64,000 nt of DNA from Corynebacterium sp. P3-F1 (lineage in GTDB: Bacteria > Actinomycetota > Actinomycetes > Mycobacteriales > Mycobacteriaceae). The notes beneath the pieces were generated by a model. It had not been told where the DNA came from. It saw nothing but the letters and a program-made list of their open reading frames with translations, and made no database searches. The DNA lies in assembly GCF_030503635.1 (NCBI RefSeq), contig NZ_CP129965.1, forward strand, positions 1,798,001 to 1,862,000, read 5' to 3'. Positions 21,755 through 31,537 of the stretch are shown piece after piece (position 1 is the stretch's first letter; each line of letters starts with the position of its first letter). The position numbers and the translations under genes are program-made.

Positions 21755-24571
21755 ATGACTGCGACAATCACGTCCCCTGCTGCGTACCTGGTCCGCGAAC
21801 TGGGCTCGGACCAGACGATTTCCACCCGACAGATCGACCGCATCAAGTACGCGCACGACGCGTCCCACTTCCTGTACACCCCGCAGGTGGTGGCGGAGGC
21901 CCGCAACGCGAACGACGTCGCGGCCGCCTTCCGTGCCTCGGCTTCTTCCGGTGCTCCCGTTGTGCTGCGCGCGGGAGGCACCTCGCTGTCCGGACAGGCG
22001 GGCGGCGGCGGAATGATGATCGACGTGCGCAAGCACTTCCGCGGCGTCGAGGTCCTGGACGGCGGAAAGCGGGTGCGCGTTCAGCCCGGTTCGACGGTGC
22101 GTCAGGTCAATGCGCACCTCGCCCCGTACGGGCGCAAGCTCGGGCCTGATCCGGCGTCCGAGGGTGCGGCAACGCTCGGCGGCGTGATCTCCAACAACTC
22201 CTCCGGCATGGCGTGCGGAACGCAGTACAACACCTACAACACGCTGGAGTCCCTGACCTTCGTGCTGCCGTCGGGCACCGTCATCGACACCGCTCACCCG
22301 GACGCGGAGGCGCAGTTCAGCAGGCAGGAGCCGGAGCTCGCGGAAAAGCTCGAGCAGTTGAAGCGCCGCGTGCGTGGCAATGCGGAATCGGTGAAGAAGA
22401 TCGAGCAGCACTTCGCGCTGAAGAACACGATGGGCTACTCGCTCAACGCGTTCCTGGACTACGAGAGCCCGCTGGACATCTTCACCCACCTGCTGGTCGC
22501 CTCCGAAGGAACGCTGGCGTTCATTGCGGAGGCGGTGCTGCGCACCGTGGAGGTGCCCAAGCTGAAGACCACCACGATCGCGGTGTACCCGACGATCGAC
22601 GCGGCGACTCGTTCGCTGCCCGCGCTGTTCGATTCCCACGCGGCAACGCTCGAGCTGATGGATTCGCGCTCCATTGCCGTTGGCCGAGGTTTCGACTCCG
22701 TGCCGGAGCAAATCACCGGCTTTGAACTAGACCAGCACGCCGCGCTGCTGATCGAGTACCACGCCAATGAGGAAGAGCAGTTGCGCGATTACGAGCGCGT
22801 CGGCACGCAGCTGTTGGGCGAGCTGGACCTGGCCACACCGGCGGAGTTCTCCACCGATCCGAAGCAGGCGGCGAAGGCGTGGGCCTTCCGCAAAGGCCTC
22901 TACGCGCAGGTGGCAGAAGCCCGTCCATCCGGGACCACTGCGCTGCTCGAAGACATTGCTGTGCCCGTCGAAGACCTCGCTGACACCTGCGGCGGACTGC
23001 AGCAGCTATTTGACGAATACTCCTACGACGACGCCGTCATCTTCGGCCACGCCAAGGACGGCAACATCCACTTCCTCATCACCGACCGTTTCGAGGGAGA
23101 CGAGAACCTGGGGCGTTACGACGGCTTCAACGAGGCGATGGTGGACCTCGTGCTCGGCGCAGGCGGCAACCTCAAGGCAGAGCACGGCACCGGCCGCGTC
23201 ATGGCGCCGTATGTCCGCCGCCAGTACGGCGACGAGCTCTACGAGGTCATGGTGGAGCTCAAGCGTGCCGCCGACCCGCGCGGGGTGATGAACCCGGGGG
23301 TGATCATCACCGACGACGAGCGCGAGCACATGAAGAATTTCAAGCTCAATCCGCAGGTGGAGGACGAGATCGACTCCTGCGTGGAGTGCGGCTACTGCGA
23401 GCCGGTCTGCCCGTCGCGCGACCTGACCATGACGCCGCGGCAGCGCATCGTGGTCCGCCGCGCCCGCGCCCAGGCGATCAAGGACGGCGACCGTGAGCTC
23501 GTCGCGCACATCGATAAGGAGTACCAGTACGAGGGCATTGACACGTGCGCCGTCGACTCCATGTGCGTGACGGCGTGCCCAGTGGGAATTGACACCGGCA
23601 AATTCATCAAATCCCTGCGCCGCAGTCAGGCGGGCGCGGTGGAATCCGCGGGCTGGGCGGCCGCCGCGAAGGCGTGGGGGCCGGGCAATAAGCTCGCTTC
23701 CGCAGCGCTCACCGGCGCTTATTACCTGCCCACACCGCTCGTGCAGAAAGTCACCGATGTCGCCCGCACATTGGTCGGGGAGGACACCGTGCCGTCCTAC
23801 CGGCCCGAGTTGAGCAAGGGCGGGACGTCCCGCTCCAAGGCCTTCGGCACACGCATCGGCGACCCGGCCGCGGAACCTGTCGGTGTCTTCGTCCCCGCGT
23901 GCGTGAACTCCATGTTCGGCCCGCAGGGTGAGGGGCTCGGCGCTTCAGCGGCATTCGCGAAGCTGGTGGAACGCGCCGGGCTGGCGCTCGTCGTGCCCGA
24001 CGGCATCGATGGGATGTGCTGCGGCACCCCGTGGGCGTCTAAGGGCATGAGCACCGGCCACGACGTGATGCAGCGCCGCGTCAATGACGAGCTCGTCGCC
24101 GCCACCGACGGCGGCCGCCTGCCGGTCATCGTCGACGCCACGAGCTGCACGCACGGCTTCATGGATATGGCCGAAACCATCGGCATCACCGTCATCGATG
24201 CCGTCGCCTTCGTGGGCGACAAGGTGCTGGACAAACTAGAGGTGGGCACCAAGGTCGATTCCATCACGCTCCACCCGACGTGCTCTGCGACGCACCTTTC
24301 GCTTATCGACGACCTGAAGCAGGTCGCCTCCGCCGCCGCCGAGAACGTGAACGTGCCGCCGGAGTGGAACTGCTGCGGGTATGCCGGCGACCGGGGCATG
24401 CTCCATCCGGAGTTGACCCATGCCGCCACGAAGCGGGAGGCCGAGGAAGTCGCCGTATTCGGCGCTGCGTGCCACGCCTCCTCCAACCGCACCTGCGAAC
24501 TCGGCCTGACCGCCGCAACTGGCAAGGATTACGAGCACGTCCTCGAGATTCTCGAGCGGGTGAGCCGCTAG
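21755..24571 (+). CDS. FAD- and Fe-S-binding D-2-hydroxyacid (lactate-type) dehydrogenase
   Basis: 938 residues fusing GlcD-like and GlcF-like parts. The N-terminal FAD_binding_4 domain has VLRAGGTSLSGQAGGGG and GRKLGPDPASEGAATLGGVISNNSSG. An FAD-linked oxidase C-domain follows (FGHAKDGNIHFLI; GRVMAPYVRRQYG). Two 4Fe-4S motifs come next, CVECGYCEPVCPS (about 542) and CAVDSMCVTACPV (about 597). The C-terminal half carries two CCG domains (MCCGTPW, NCCGYAGDRG). It oxidises a D-2-hydroxyacid, most likely D-lactate, and passes electrons to the quinone pool. The exact substrate is inferred from the family. Monocistronic and divergent from the HTH operon; its stop overlaps the convergent neighbour by 4 bases. 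Confidence 0.9.
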   Translation: MTATITSPAAYLVRELGSDQTISTRQIDRIKYAHDASHFLYTPQVVAEARNANDVAAAFRASASSGAPVVLRAGGTSLSGQAGGGGMMIDVRKHFRGVEVLDGGKRVRVQPGSTVRQVNAHLAPYGRKLGPDPASEGAATLGGVISNNSSGMACGTQYNTYNTLESLTFVLPSGTVIDTAHPDAEAQFSRQEPELAEKLEQLKRRVRGNAESVKKIEQHFALKNTMGYSLNAFLDYESPLDIFTHLLVASEGTLAFIAEAVLRTVEVPKLKTTTIAVYPTIDAATRSLPALFDSHAATLELMDSRSIAVGRGFDSVPEQITGFELDQHAALLIEYHANEEEQLRDYERVGTQLLGELDLATPAEFSTDPKQAAKAWAFRKGLYAQVAEARPSGTTALLEDIAVPVEDLADTCGGLQQLFDEYSYDDAVIFGHAKDGNIHFLITDRFEGDENLGRYDGFNEAMVDLVLGAGGNLKAEHGTGRVMAPYVRRQYGDELYEVMVELKRAADPRGVMNPGVIITDDEREHMKNFKLNPQVEDEIDSCVECGYCEPVCPSRDLTMTPRQRIVVRRARAQAIKDGDRELVAHIDKEYQYEGIDTCAVDSMCVTACPVGIDTGKFIKSLRRSQAGAVESAGWAAAAKAWGPGNKLASAALTGAYYLPTPLVQKVTDVARTLVGEDTVPSYRPELSKGGTSRSKAFGTRIGDPAAEPVGVFVPACVNSMFGPQGEGLGASAAFAKLVERAGLALVVPDGIDGMCCGTPWASKGMSTGHDVMQRRVNDELVAATDGGRLPVIVDATSCTHGFMDMAETIGITVIDAVAFVGDKVLDKLEVGTKVDSITLHPTCSATHLSLIDDLKQVASAAAENVNVPPEWNCCGYAGDRGMLHPELTHAATKREAEEVAVFGAACHASSNRTCELGLTAATGKDYEHVLEILERVSR

Positions 24572-26622
24572 GCCAGCACGACCTTGGTGATGCGAGGCAA
24601 CGCGATGCGCACCACCGAGTCCGTGGCGGCGACGTGCACGTCGACCTGCCCCGCGGAGACAGAGAGTGGCCGAGCAGTTAGGGTCTGCCCGCGGCCGTTC
24701 TTGTCCACATAACCGAGGGTGACCTGCCGCTTTCCGCGGGCAGCCGCCCGCAGAGTTTCAAGAGTGCCGCCGCTGGATGATTCCTCGGGTGCTTCACCGG
24801 AGCGCAGCCGCGCGATAATCTGGTCGGCCTGCTCGTCGGTGACCACAGTCGGTCGCGGCAGGTGCGACGGTGTCGCGGGGACCAACGCGGGTTCGGGCGC
24901 CATGTTCAACTGCGCGCCCGTCTCGTCCTCCGCAGTCGGCTGCAGCCCCGCTTTACGCAAGGCATCCATGAGTTTCGGCAGCGGGAGCTGCGAGACCGCG
25001 ACGGTGGGGGCGAGGGGACGCAGCGCTCCCCCCAGTTTCTCAGCGGCCGTTGTGATCAGTGCCGGGTCGGCGCTGCGGATGTAGCTGACGGCTGCCCCGG
25101 CGCGGATGGAGCCGTGTGTGCGGGCGATATCGTCCACGAGGTATGTGATGCCCTGGGGCACCTCGCCGAGCACGTGCTCTGCCAACCAGGTGTGAATCTC
25201 CTCGGCGGAGAGACCACTGTCGAGGCCGCGGCGCACTGATGCATCGGTGATGCGCCAAACGCTGGCCACACCGGGCGACTCCAGTTCCGCAATGCTCTCC
25301 AGGAACGCGCCCATCTCCGGCTCCAGCGGGCCGGGTGCGAGAACCGTGAGATCTGCTTGCGCGACCAGAGTGTCCACCGGCGGCGGGACGAGTGCACGGG
25401 TGGCGGCGGCGATATCGTCACCGCTCAGGAGAGCGGCGAGGGGAGAAGAAGCGGCTGGGGTCGCATCGAGGGCGCCGACGAACCGGGCTTCCTCAACCAC
25501 CGTCTCGATGAATGCCGGCGGGAGCTGGGAGGCCGCCAGCGGCGCGTGGAAGAGGAGGCTGTGGGGGTCGCCGTTGTGGCGGAGCACCGTCATTCGTGCG
25601 CCGCGCGCATCGGGGGAGTGCATCTCCGCGGAGAGCAGCTTCTCGTCCAGATCCGTTCGCCACGGAGAAGCCGCCCAGCCGGCAAGCAGAATCGCCCACT
25701 GGTCGGGCAACGTGGCATCCAACCACGTCAGAGCATCCCTGGTAGCTGCGAGAACATCGACATCCTCCACGTTGCCGCGGCCGATGAGGCCGGCGGATTC
25801 TCCGACAGTGATTAGCACTGCAGGATCGACACCGAGGTCCTTGCCCAGGTTCGCTCGCGCACGTACACCGACGGATCCGTCCTTGTTCAGGGTCACGGGT
25901 TCAGCGAGGAGCATTGTGATCAGTTGACGCAACTGACGCACCGCGTCGAGCCCCTGCGTCGCCGCCGCAGAATCGACGGCATCCTGGTCGATGCTCTTCT
26001 TTTCCGGCTCAGTCATGGGGAAGGTGCGCGGCGGGTGCCCGCGCAACACATCCCGCACGGGCCGGGGAAGGCGGACGGTGGTGGAGTCCACGCGCACGAG
26101 GAGATGTTTGGCAATGAGTCTCGCGATGGGGCTATCGGGGTTTGCGTCTGGCGACGCCGCCTTGGTGGTGCCTACCCCGCCATTCGTGGCTAGGGTCTCC
26201 AGCACCTTCCTCTCCGGTCCGGTCAGCTCCGTCATGAGCTCTTCCAGGTTGTTCGGTACGGGGTCGGTCACCCGCCATCCCGCGGGTACGGCGCTGAGTA
26301 CCCCCGGTGCGATACGCAGCTCATCGTCGGGTCCGAAGACCAGAGCGAGGGCGCGGAGATTCTCCAGCCGCCCGGAGGCGGCTTCAGCGGTGGCGTCGTA
26401 CGGGTCGAATTCGGCGCCGGCATCGGCTAAACGCTCGAGTAGGGCGAGGTCGGGGGCGGTGAGGCGTCGTAAAGCACGCGCCGTCGACCCTGGAAGCGTA
26501 AGACGCGTGGCGAGCGAACTCGTCTGCGGCGGCGCGGGAAAGAACGCGTCGGGGCGCGCGGAAATGAGCGCGCGCAACGCCGCGTCATCGAACTGGATCA
26601 GCGAACGGGAGAAGGAAGTCAT
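24568..26622 (-). CDS. Helicase-associated domain protein (partner type of mycobacterial XPB)
   Basis: 684 residues rich in Ala/Leu/Pro with repeated winged-helix-like stretches. The C-terminal part VVTDEQADQIIARLRSGEAPEESSSGGTLETLRAAARGKRQVTLGYVDKNGRGQTLTARPLSVSAGQVDVHVA resembles a WYL-like/helicase C-terminal fold. It matches, from memory, the Rv0862c family annotated as helicase C-terminal (XPB/Ssl2 N-like) domain protein, which in M. tuberculosis abuts XPB. No Walker motifs are present, so it is not itself an ATPase. A repair role with XPB is inferred from the genomic association in relatives. Confidence 0.8.
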   Translation of the reverse strand: MTSFSRSLIQFDDAALRALISARPDAFFPAPPQTSSLATRLTLPGSTARALRRLTAPDLALLERLADAGAEFDPYDATAEAASGRLENLRALALVFGPDDELRIAPGVLSAVPAGWRVTDPVPNNLEELMTELTGPERKVLETLATNGGVGTTKAASPDANPDSPIARLIAKHLLVRVDSTTVRLPRPVRDVLRGHPPRTFPMTEPEKKSIDQDAVDSAAATQGLDAVRQLRQLITMLLAEPVTLNKDGSVGVRARANLGKDLGVDPAVLITVGESAGLIGRGNVEDVDVLAATRDALTWLDATLPDQWAILLAGWAASPWRTDLDEKLLSAEMHSPDARGARMTVLRHNGDPHSLLFHAPLAASQLPPAFIETVVEEARFVGALDATPAASSPLAALLSGDDIAAATRALVPPPVDTLVAQADLTVLAPGPLEPEMGAFLESIAELESPGVASVWRITDASVRRGLDSGLSAEEIHTWLAEHVLGEVPQGITYLVDDIARTHGSIRAGAAVSYIRSADPALITTAAEKLGGALRPLAPTVAVSQLPLPKLMDALRKAGLQPTAEDETGAQLNMAPEPALVPATPSHLPRPTVVTDEQADQIIARLRSGEAPEESSSGGTLETLRAAARGKRQVTLGYVDKNGRGQTLTARPLSVSAGQVDVHVAATDSVVRIALPRITKVVLA

Positions 26623-26675
26623 TGCGGGGGTGAGTTTACGTGCGTTTCCGGCGGTGACGTGAAAGAATGAGCCTT

Positions 26676-26876
26676 ATGGCTAAAGACGTTGACAACATCA
26701 CCCAGATCAACCCGGCGTGGCCTGCGCACACCCCGGGTAACGGCCACCCGGTGACGGAGATTTCCTCCAAGCTCGCGGGCGCCAACAGCCCCTTCGGTAA
26801 CGACCTGATTCTGCCCCGCCCGTGGGAGGAGACCGGTTACGTTCACAACACGCTGCGCATCAACACCGCGCAGTAG
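26676..26876 (+). CDS. Small conserved hypothetical protein (66 aa)
   Basis: MAKDVDNITQINPAWPAHTP opens a 66-residue acidic/neutral protein with no membrane segment, rich in Pro, Gly and Asn (NGHPVTEISSKLAGANSPFGNDLILPRPW). Its place beside the Rv0862c-like gene matches, as I recall, the conserved hypothetical Rv0863 of mycobacteria. AAGAAT at 26663-26668 is a good -10 box placing the transcript start at about this ATG, so it is probably leaderless; an ATG 9 bases earlier would overlap the -10. Function unknown. Confidence 0.75.
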   Translation: MAKDVDNITQINPAWPAHTPGNGHPVTEISSKLAGANSPFGNDLILPRPWEETGYVHNTLRINTAQ

Positions 26877-26896
26877 GTTCGTCCCGCAGGCAAGGA

Positions 26897-26938
26897 CCGC
26901 GCATCACCCCTTCTTCGGGGGTGTTGCGCGGTTTCTTT
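26897..26938 (+). terminator. Intrinsic terminator after the 66-aa gene
   Basis: CCGCGCATCACCCC and GGGGGTGTTGCGCGG form a long stem around TTCTTC, followed by TTTCTTT. Confidence 0.85.
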
Positions 26939-27056
26939 CGGCCGCACTGCACAGACCTCTTAGTCTATGTATTTCAATGCCGCGCTAGACTAATCGGTAT
27001 GTAAACTGTAGACTCCCCAGTGTTTTCAGAACTCAACAGAAGCACTGGAGGTTTCC

Positions 27057-28457
27057 ATGGTTGTGACCGGCCTAGCAGTCGGCGCCGCCCTCGGCATTGT
27101 TATGCAGCGCGGAAGATTCTGTGTGACCGGCATGCTGCGCGACGTGTTCCTGCAAAAGCAGGGGCGCGGTCTCGTCGCGTTCTTCATTGTCATCGCTGTC
27201 CACGCGATCGGCTTGGCGGCCCTGACCTCGCTCGGGGTCATTTCGCCGGACTACCGCACCTTCGCACCTCTCGCGGTGGCGGTCGGCGGTTTCGTTTTCG
27301 GATTGGCCATCATCCTGGCGGGCGGTTGTGCCTCTGGCACTTGGTACCGCTCCGGTGAGGGACTCGTGGGTTCCTGGTTCGCCCTGCTGTTCTACGGTCT
27401 CTCCGCCGCCGCGATGAAGAGCGGATTCCTGTCCGGGTTCAATGACAGGATGAAGCAGTGGGACACCGGATGGACTACGTTGCCCCAGACTCTCGGGGTG
27501 TCTGCCTGGTGGTTCGCCATCCCGTTTGCTGCGGCTACCGCGTATGTCGCGCAGCGCTACCTCGTGCGCGATGCCGCCGCGCCGAAGGTGACCTTGGAAC
27601 AGCCGTGGTACCGCAAGCCGCTGCACCCGTACACCGCCGGTGCCGTCATCGGCCTGCTCGGTGTTGTGGCGTGGCCGCTGTCCGCTGCGAGCGGACGCAA
27701 CGACGGCCTGGGCATCACCACACCGTCGGCGCACCTGATGGGCTACATCACCACCGGTGAAGGCAAGTACCTCAACTGGGGCACTCTGCTTGTTCTCGGC
27801 ATCCTGGTTGGCTCCTACATCGCCGCGAAGGTATCTGGCGAGTTCCGCATCCGTGTTCCGGACGGCCGCACAACTGTGCGGGCCATCATCGGCGGCATCG
27901 GTATGGGTGTCGGTGCATCTCTCGCCGGCGGCTGCACGGTCGGAAACGGCATGGTGCAGACCTCCCTGTTCAGCTATCAAGGCTGGGTGGCTACTGCTTT
28001 CATCGCCCTCGGCGTCTACGTCGGCGCGAAGCTGTGGCTCAAGCCGTCTGGCGCGAAGCAGACCGCCGATCATGCTGGGGTGTACACGACCGATGAGTCC
28101 ATCAGTCAACCGCAGACCGCTGGTTTCGGCCAGGGCGCCGAGGCTGCGCCCCAGTTCAATATCGTTGCCGCATCGGGCGGGGTTGGGTTGAAGACTAAGC
28201 CGAAGCAAACGACAAAGGCGCGCCCACTGGGCAACGGCCGTTACGCTCTGGACACTCTCGGTGCTGTCTGTCCGTTCCCGCTCATTGAGGCGAAGGAAGC
28301 GATGGCGGAGCTGGAGCCGGGGGAGGAGCTGGTGATCGACTTCGACTGCACCCAGGCGACGGAGTCTATTCCGCAGTGGGCCGCTGACAACGGCCACGGT
28401 GTGAAGGATTTCGTGCAGAACCAGAATGCGGGGTGGCAGATCACCGTAGTGAAGTGA
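27057..28457 (+). CDS. YeeE/YedE thiosulfate-type permease fused to a TusA sulfur carrier
   Basis: 466 residues. The first 370 form a YeeE/YedE (TsuA) permease with about nine helices and the conserved cysteine motifs GRFCVTG (about residue 21), AGGCASGTWYRSGEG (about 90) and AGGCTVGNG (about 286). These line the substrate path in characterised TsuA. After a linker (residues 345-395), a TusA domain follows: LDTLGAVCPFPLIEAKEAMAEL with the active-site CPxP cysteine and the C-terminal NAGWQITVVK. The fusion should take sulfur from imported thiosulfate directly onto the carrier cysteine. RBS GGAGG lies 8-12 bases before the ATG. Monocistronic, ending at a strong terminator. Confidence 0.92.
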   Translation: MVVTGLAVGAALGIVMQRGRFCVTGMLRDVFLQKQGRGLVAFFIVIAVHAIGLAALTSLGVISPDYRTFAPLAVAVGGFVFGLAIILAGGCASGTWYRSGEGLVGSWFALLFYGLSAAAMKSGFLSGFNDRMKQWDTGWTTLPQTLGVSAWWFAIPFAAATAYVAQRYLVRDAAAPKVTLEQPWYRKPLHPYTAGAVIGLLGVVAWPLSAASGRNDGLGITTPSAHLMGYITTGEGKYLNWGTLLVLGILVGSYIAAKVSGEFRIRVPDGRTTVRAIIGGIGMGVGASLAGGCTVGNGMVQTSLFSYQGWVATAFIALGVYVGAKLWLKPSGAKQTADHAGVYTTDESISQPQTAGFGQGAEAAPQFNIVAASGGVGLKTKPKQTTKARPLGNGRYALDTLGAVCPFPLIEAKEAMAELEPGEELVIDFDCTQATESIPQWAADNGHGVKDFVQNQNAGWQITVVK

Positions 28458-28470
28458 CCGCCGCATGATT

Positions 28471-28510
28471 AAAGGGCGCTCAACCCGATCGTGGGGTGAG
28501 CGCCCTTTTT
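28471..28510. terminator. Strong terminator between yeeE-tusA and rpf
   Basis: AAAGGGCGCTCAACCC (28471-28486) pairs with GGGGTGAGCGCCCTTT (28493-28508) and is followed by TTTTT on the + strand. It is symmetric enough to serve the convergent rpf gene as well. Confidence 0.9.
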
Positions 28511-28526
28511 GTGGCTTCAGAGGCGA

Positions 28527-29380
<854 letters not shown>

Positions 29381-29719
29381 CTTTATATGTGGGTACTTCT
29401 GTACTGATTTCTCGTGCCAGCCGGACAAAACTGAACGTGGCTGGCAGCTCTTGAAGGTCACGCCCGTTGTCGGGGCATGTCCAAGACTGTATCTGTTTAT
29501 AACGATTGAGTCACTTTCCTGGAACGTTTTGTGATGCATGTGAATGGTGGGGCATTTCAGTGTGTGAGAAGTGCGGGTCTCACCTGCGAAAAAGCCAACT
29601 GAGTGACGTGGGACACACCGAGTGATGTCGGTGTGTAGCGGGCCCGGGGCTAGGCGCTCGGTCCGCGGGGCGCTACACTGTTCTCTTTGAATTCTTTCGA
29701 CCATCGGTGGTGATCGCGC
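29381..29719. other. Divergent promoter region of rpf and the cold-shock gene
   Basis: About 340 bases without a gene, A+T-richer than the surroundings (around 29470-29540). It should hold the rpf promoter and that of the cold-shock gene. I could not place either with confidence. Confidence 0.5.
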
Positions 29720-30103
29720 ATGCCAGTAGGAAAAGTGAAGTGGTTCGATGCCGAGAAGGGCTTCGGCTTCGCCTCCAACCCGGGGGATGAGGACGTGTAT
29801 GTGGGAAAGAACGTCCTACCTGGCGGTGTCGACGAGCTCTTCCCCGGTCAGCGGATCGAATTCGACTTCGCAGCCGGACGCCGCGGGCCGCAGGCGCTGC
29901 GGGTGAAGGTGCTCGACGAGCCGCGGCGCCGTGCGGCACACCGCCGCAAGCCGGAAGAGCTTGCAAGCATGCTCGCCGACGTCATGTCGATGCTGGAGAC
30001 CCAGGTGCAGCCCGCGCTTGACGCGGGGCGTTACCCGGAGCGCAAGGAGTCGCGCCAGATTGCTGAGATCCTCCGCGCTGTGGCCAAGGAACTGGACGTC
30101 TAA
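29720..30103 (+). CDS. Cold-shock domain protein with C-terminal extension (CspB-like)
   Basis: 127 residues. The cold-shock domain (residues 1-65) shows GKVKWFDAEKGFGFASNPGDEDVYVGKNVL, carrying the RNP1 (KGFGFA) and RNP2-like (DVYVGK) nucleic-acid-binding motifs. A 60-residue helical, charged extension follows (HRRKPEELASMLADVMSMLETQVQPAL...KELDV). The same arrangement is found in mycobacterial Rv0871, which lies near rpfA, so both gene and neighbourhood are conserved. Binds single-stranded RNA/DNA; the tail is of unknown role. Confidence 0.92.
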   Translation: MPVGKVKWFDAEKGFGFASNPGDEDVYVGKNVLPGGVDELFPGQRIEFDFAAGRRGPQALRVKVLDEPRRRAAHRRKPEELASMLADVMSMLETQVQPALDAGRYPERKESRQIAEILRAVAKELDV

Positions 30104-30124
30104 ACGACCTGGGTGTTACCTGCC

Positions 30125-30646
30125 TTAGCTAGCCTCCGTCGTGAACGCCCATGTGGTGACGACGGGGGTTTCTTCGTTGTTGTTGTCCTTGCCGACGAGT
30201 AAGGCGGAGACCTCGATGACCACGAGGTTGGCGTCGTTGCCGTCATTATCGGTGGTCAGGGGGATGTCGACATCGCTGGCTTCACCCGGTGTGAATGTGC
30301 GCTCCGAGTTCGCTGCCGGGTCGTCGTAAATGCTCAACACGGACCACTGCTGTTGCGCTACCTCACGCGGTACGGTGATCCGGACGGACTCGGCACCAGA
30401 AGCGTCGATACGCGCAACGTCCCCTTCCGGGCATTCGGCGCCGAATTCGCACACGCTGAACGGTGTCGAAGCGACATCGGAGTCGCCTGCCGTTGCCGTG
30501 GCTTCGAGCTGGTCCGGCGGCGTGGCGGGCCGGTTTTCCTGCCAGTTCAAGAAGAAGTACAGGCCGGCGACGATGGCGGTCACTGCGATCGCGATCAGTG
30601 CCACCGTGAGTGCGGTATTCGATTTTGCTGCCTTGCCTTTGACCAT
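30125..30646 (-). CDS. DUF2771 family membrane-anchored protein
   Basis: 173 residues with one N-terminal helix (about 11-33) and an extracytoplasmic domain. CEFGAECPEGDVARIDASGAESVRITVPREVAQQQWSVLSIYDDPAANSERTFTPGE fits the DUF2771 family of Corynebacteriales, whose members precede a glutaminyl cyclase or lie near rpf. Two cysteines in CEFGAEC could form a disulfide. Function unknown. Convergent with the cold-shock gene and 36 bases downstream of the cyclotransferase gene. Confidence 0.8.
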   Translation of the reverse strand: MVKGKAAKSNTALTVALIAIAVTAIVAGLYFFLNWQENRPATPPDQLEATATAGDSDVASTPFSVCEFGAECPEGDVARIDASGAESVRITVPREVAQQQWSVLSIYDDPAANSERTFTPGEASDVDIPLTTDNDGNDANLVVIEVSALLVGKDNNNEETPVVTTWAFTTEAS

Positions 30647-30682
30647 GACTACGAAGTCTAACGGTGCAGTGGGGTAGGGGGT

Positions 30683-31498
30683 CTACTTCGGTTCGAAGGT
30701 GACCCGGTAGAGGTCGGGCCACCGCTTGCCGGTCAGGAAGAACTCGCCGTCGCTATCGGGGATGTGGGCAATGCCGTTGAGAACATTGTTGGGGTCGGGG
30801 GAGGCGTTGTTGGGGAGCACGGACGCGTCGATAAGCGCCTCGACGCGTCCTGTCTCTGCGTCGATGCGCACGATGTCGGTGGTGGTGAAGATGTTCGCGT
30901 AAATGTCGTCGCCAACGCACTCTAGTTCGTTGAGCCCGGAGACCGGCTGTCCCTCGTAGCTCACAGTAAAGCGCTCCCGCTCGGCGAGGGTGCCCGGATC
31001 CATGCGGCGCAATTCGGCGCTGCCGTCGGAAAAGATGACCTCGCTGGCGTCCTCACGGTGGCACAAGCCCCAGCCCTCGCCGTTGAAGGAGGTGCGCTCC
31101 ACCTCGTCGAGGGTCGTGGCGTCACGCTTGACGGCGGTATTGTTTTGCCACGTCAGCTGCCATAGATGGTCGTCGACGCGGGTGATTCCCTCCCCGAAGA
31201 AGGCGGGGTCGAGGCTCTGACTGGCCAGTTCTTTCCCGTCGGCGGTGCTGCGGTAGATGCGCGACTGCCCTTCCATGCCCGTGCCGACGTAGAGCGAGCC
31301 GTCCGGGGCTACCTCCAACCCTTGAGTGAAGCTCGTGTCGTCGAAAGGGAAGGTCTCCTCTACTTTCACGGTGAGCATCTCCACACTGCCGCTCGACGCG
31401 CTGTCGGTATTCGTCGGGCTGCAAGCGGCGAGAAACCCTGCAAGCGAAATGCCGGACACGGTCACAGCGGCAGCCATGCAACGGTTGAGATAGGCCAT
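30683..31498 (-). CDS. Glutaminyl-peptide cyclotransferase, lipoprotein
   Basis: 271 residues. Lipobox LAAC (Cys26) follows a hydrophobic signal peptide. The body is a five-bladed propeller of the plant/bacterial glutamine cyclotransferase family: FPFDDTSFTQGLEVAPDGSLYVGTGMEGQSRIY, FFGEGITRVDDHLWQLTWQN, EGWGLCHR, LNELECVGDDIYANIF and the C-terminal VLNGIAHIPDSDGEFFLTGKRWPDLYRV. It turns N-terminal glutamine of exported peptides into pyroglutamate. Probably co-transcribed with DUF2771 downstream. Confidence 0.88.
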   Translation of the reverse strand: MAYLNRCMAAAVTVSGISLAGFLAACSPTNTDSASSGSVEMLTVKVEETFPFDDTSFTQGLEVAPDGSLYVGTGMEGQSRIYRSTADGKELASQSLDPAFFGEGITRVDDHLWQLTWQNNTAVKRDATTLDEVERTSFNGEGWGLCHREDASEVIFSDGSAELRRMDPGTLAERERFTVSYEGQPVSGLNELECVGDDIYANIFTTTDIVRIDAETGRVEALIDASVLPNNASPDPNNVLNGIAHIPDSDGEFFLTGKRWPDLYRVTFEPK

Positions 31499-31537
31499 AG
31501 GGTCTATCTTGCAACAGCGTCAGCCATAATGGTGAGC

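Noticed and set aside
27072..28466. A 464-codon minus-strand frame
   Set aside because: Antisense of the YeeE-TusA gene, with composition bias and no motif.
29522..29545. GlxR/CRP-type site (TGTGA ... TGTGA) upstream of rpf
   Set aside because: The two pentamers are direct rather than inverted and do not form the TGTGA-N6-TCACA palindrome.
31509..31530. ATG at 31529 as the start of the DUF3027 gene
   Set aside because: It overlaps the CATAAT -10 box that best explains transcription, so the GTG at 31538 is preferred; the ATG remains possible if another promoter is used.
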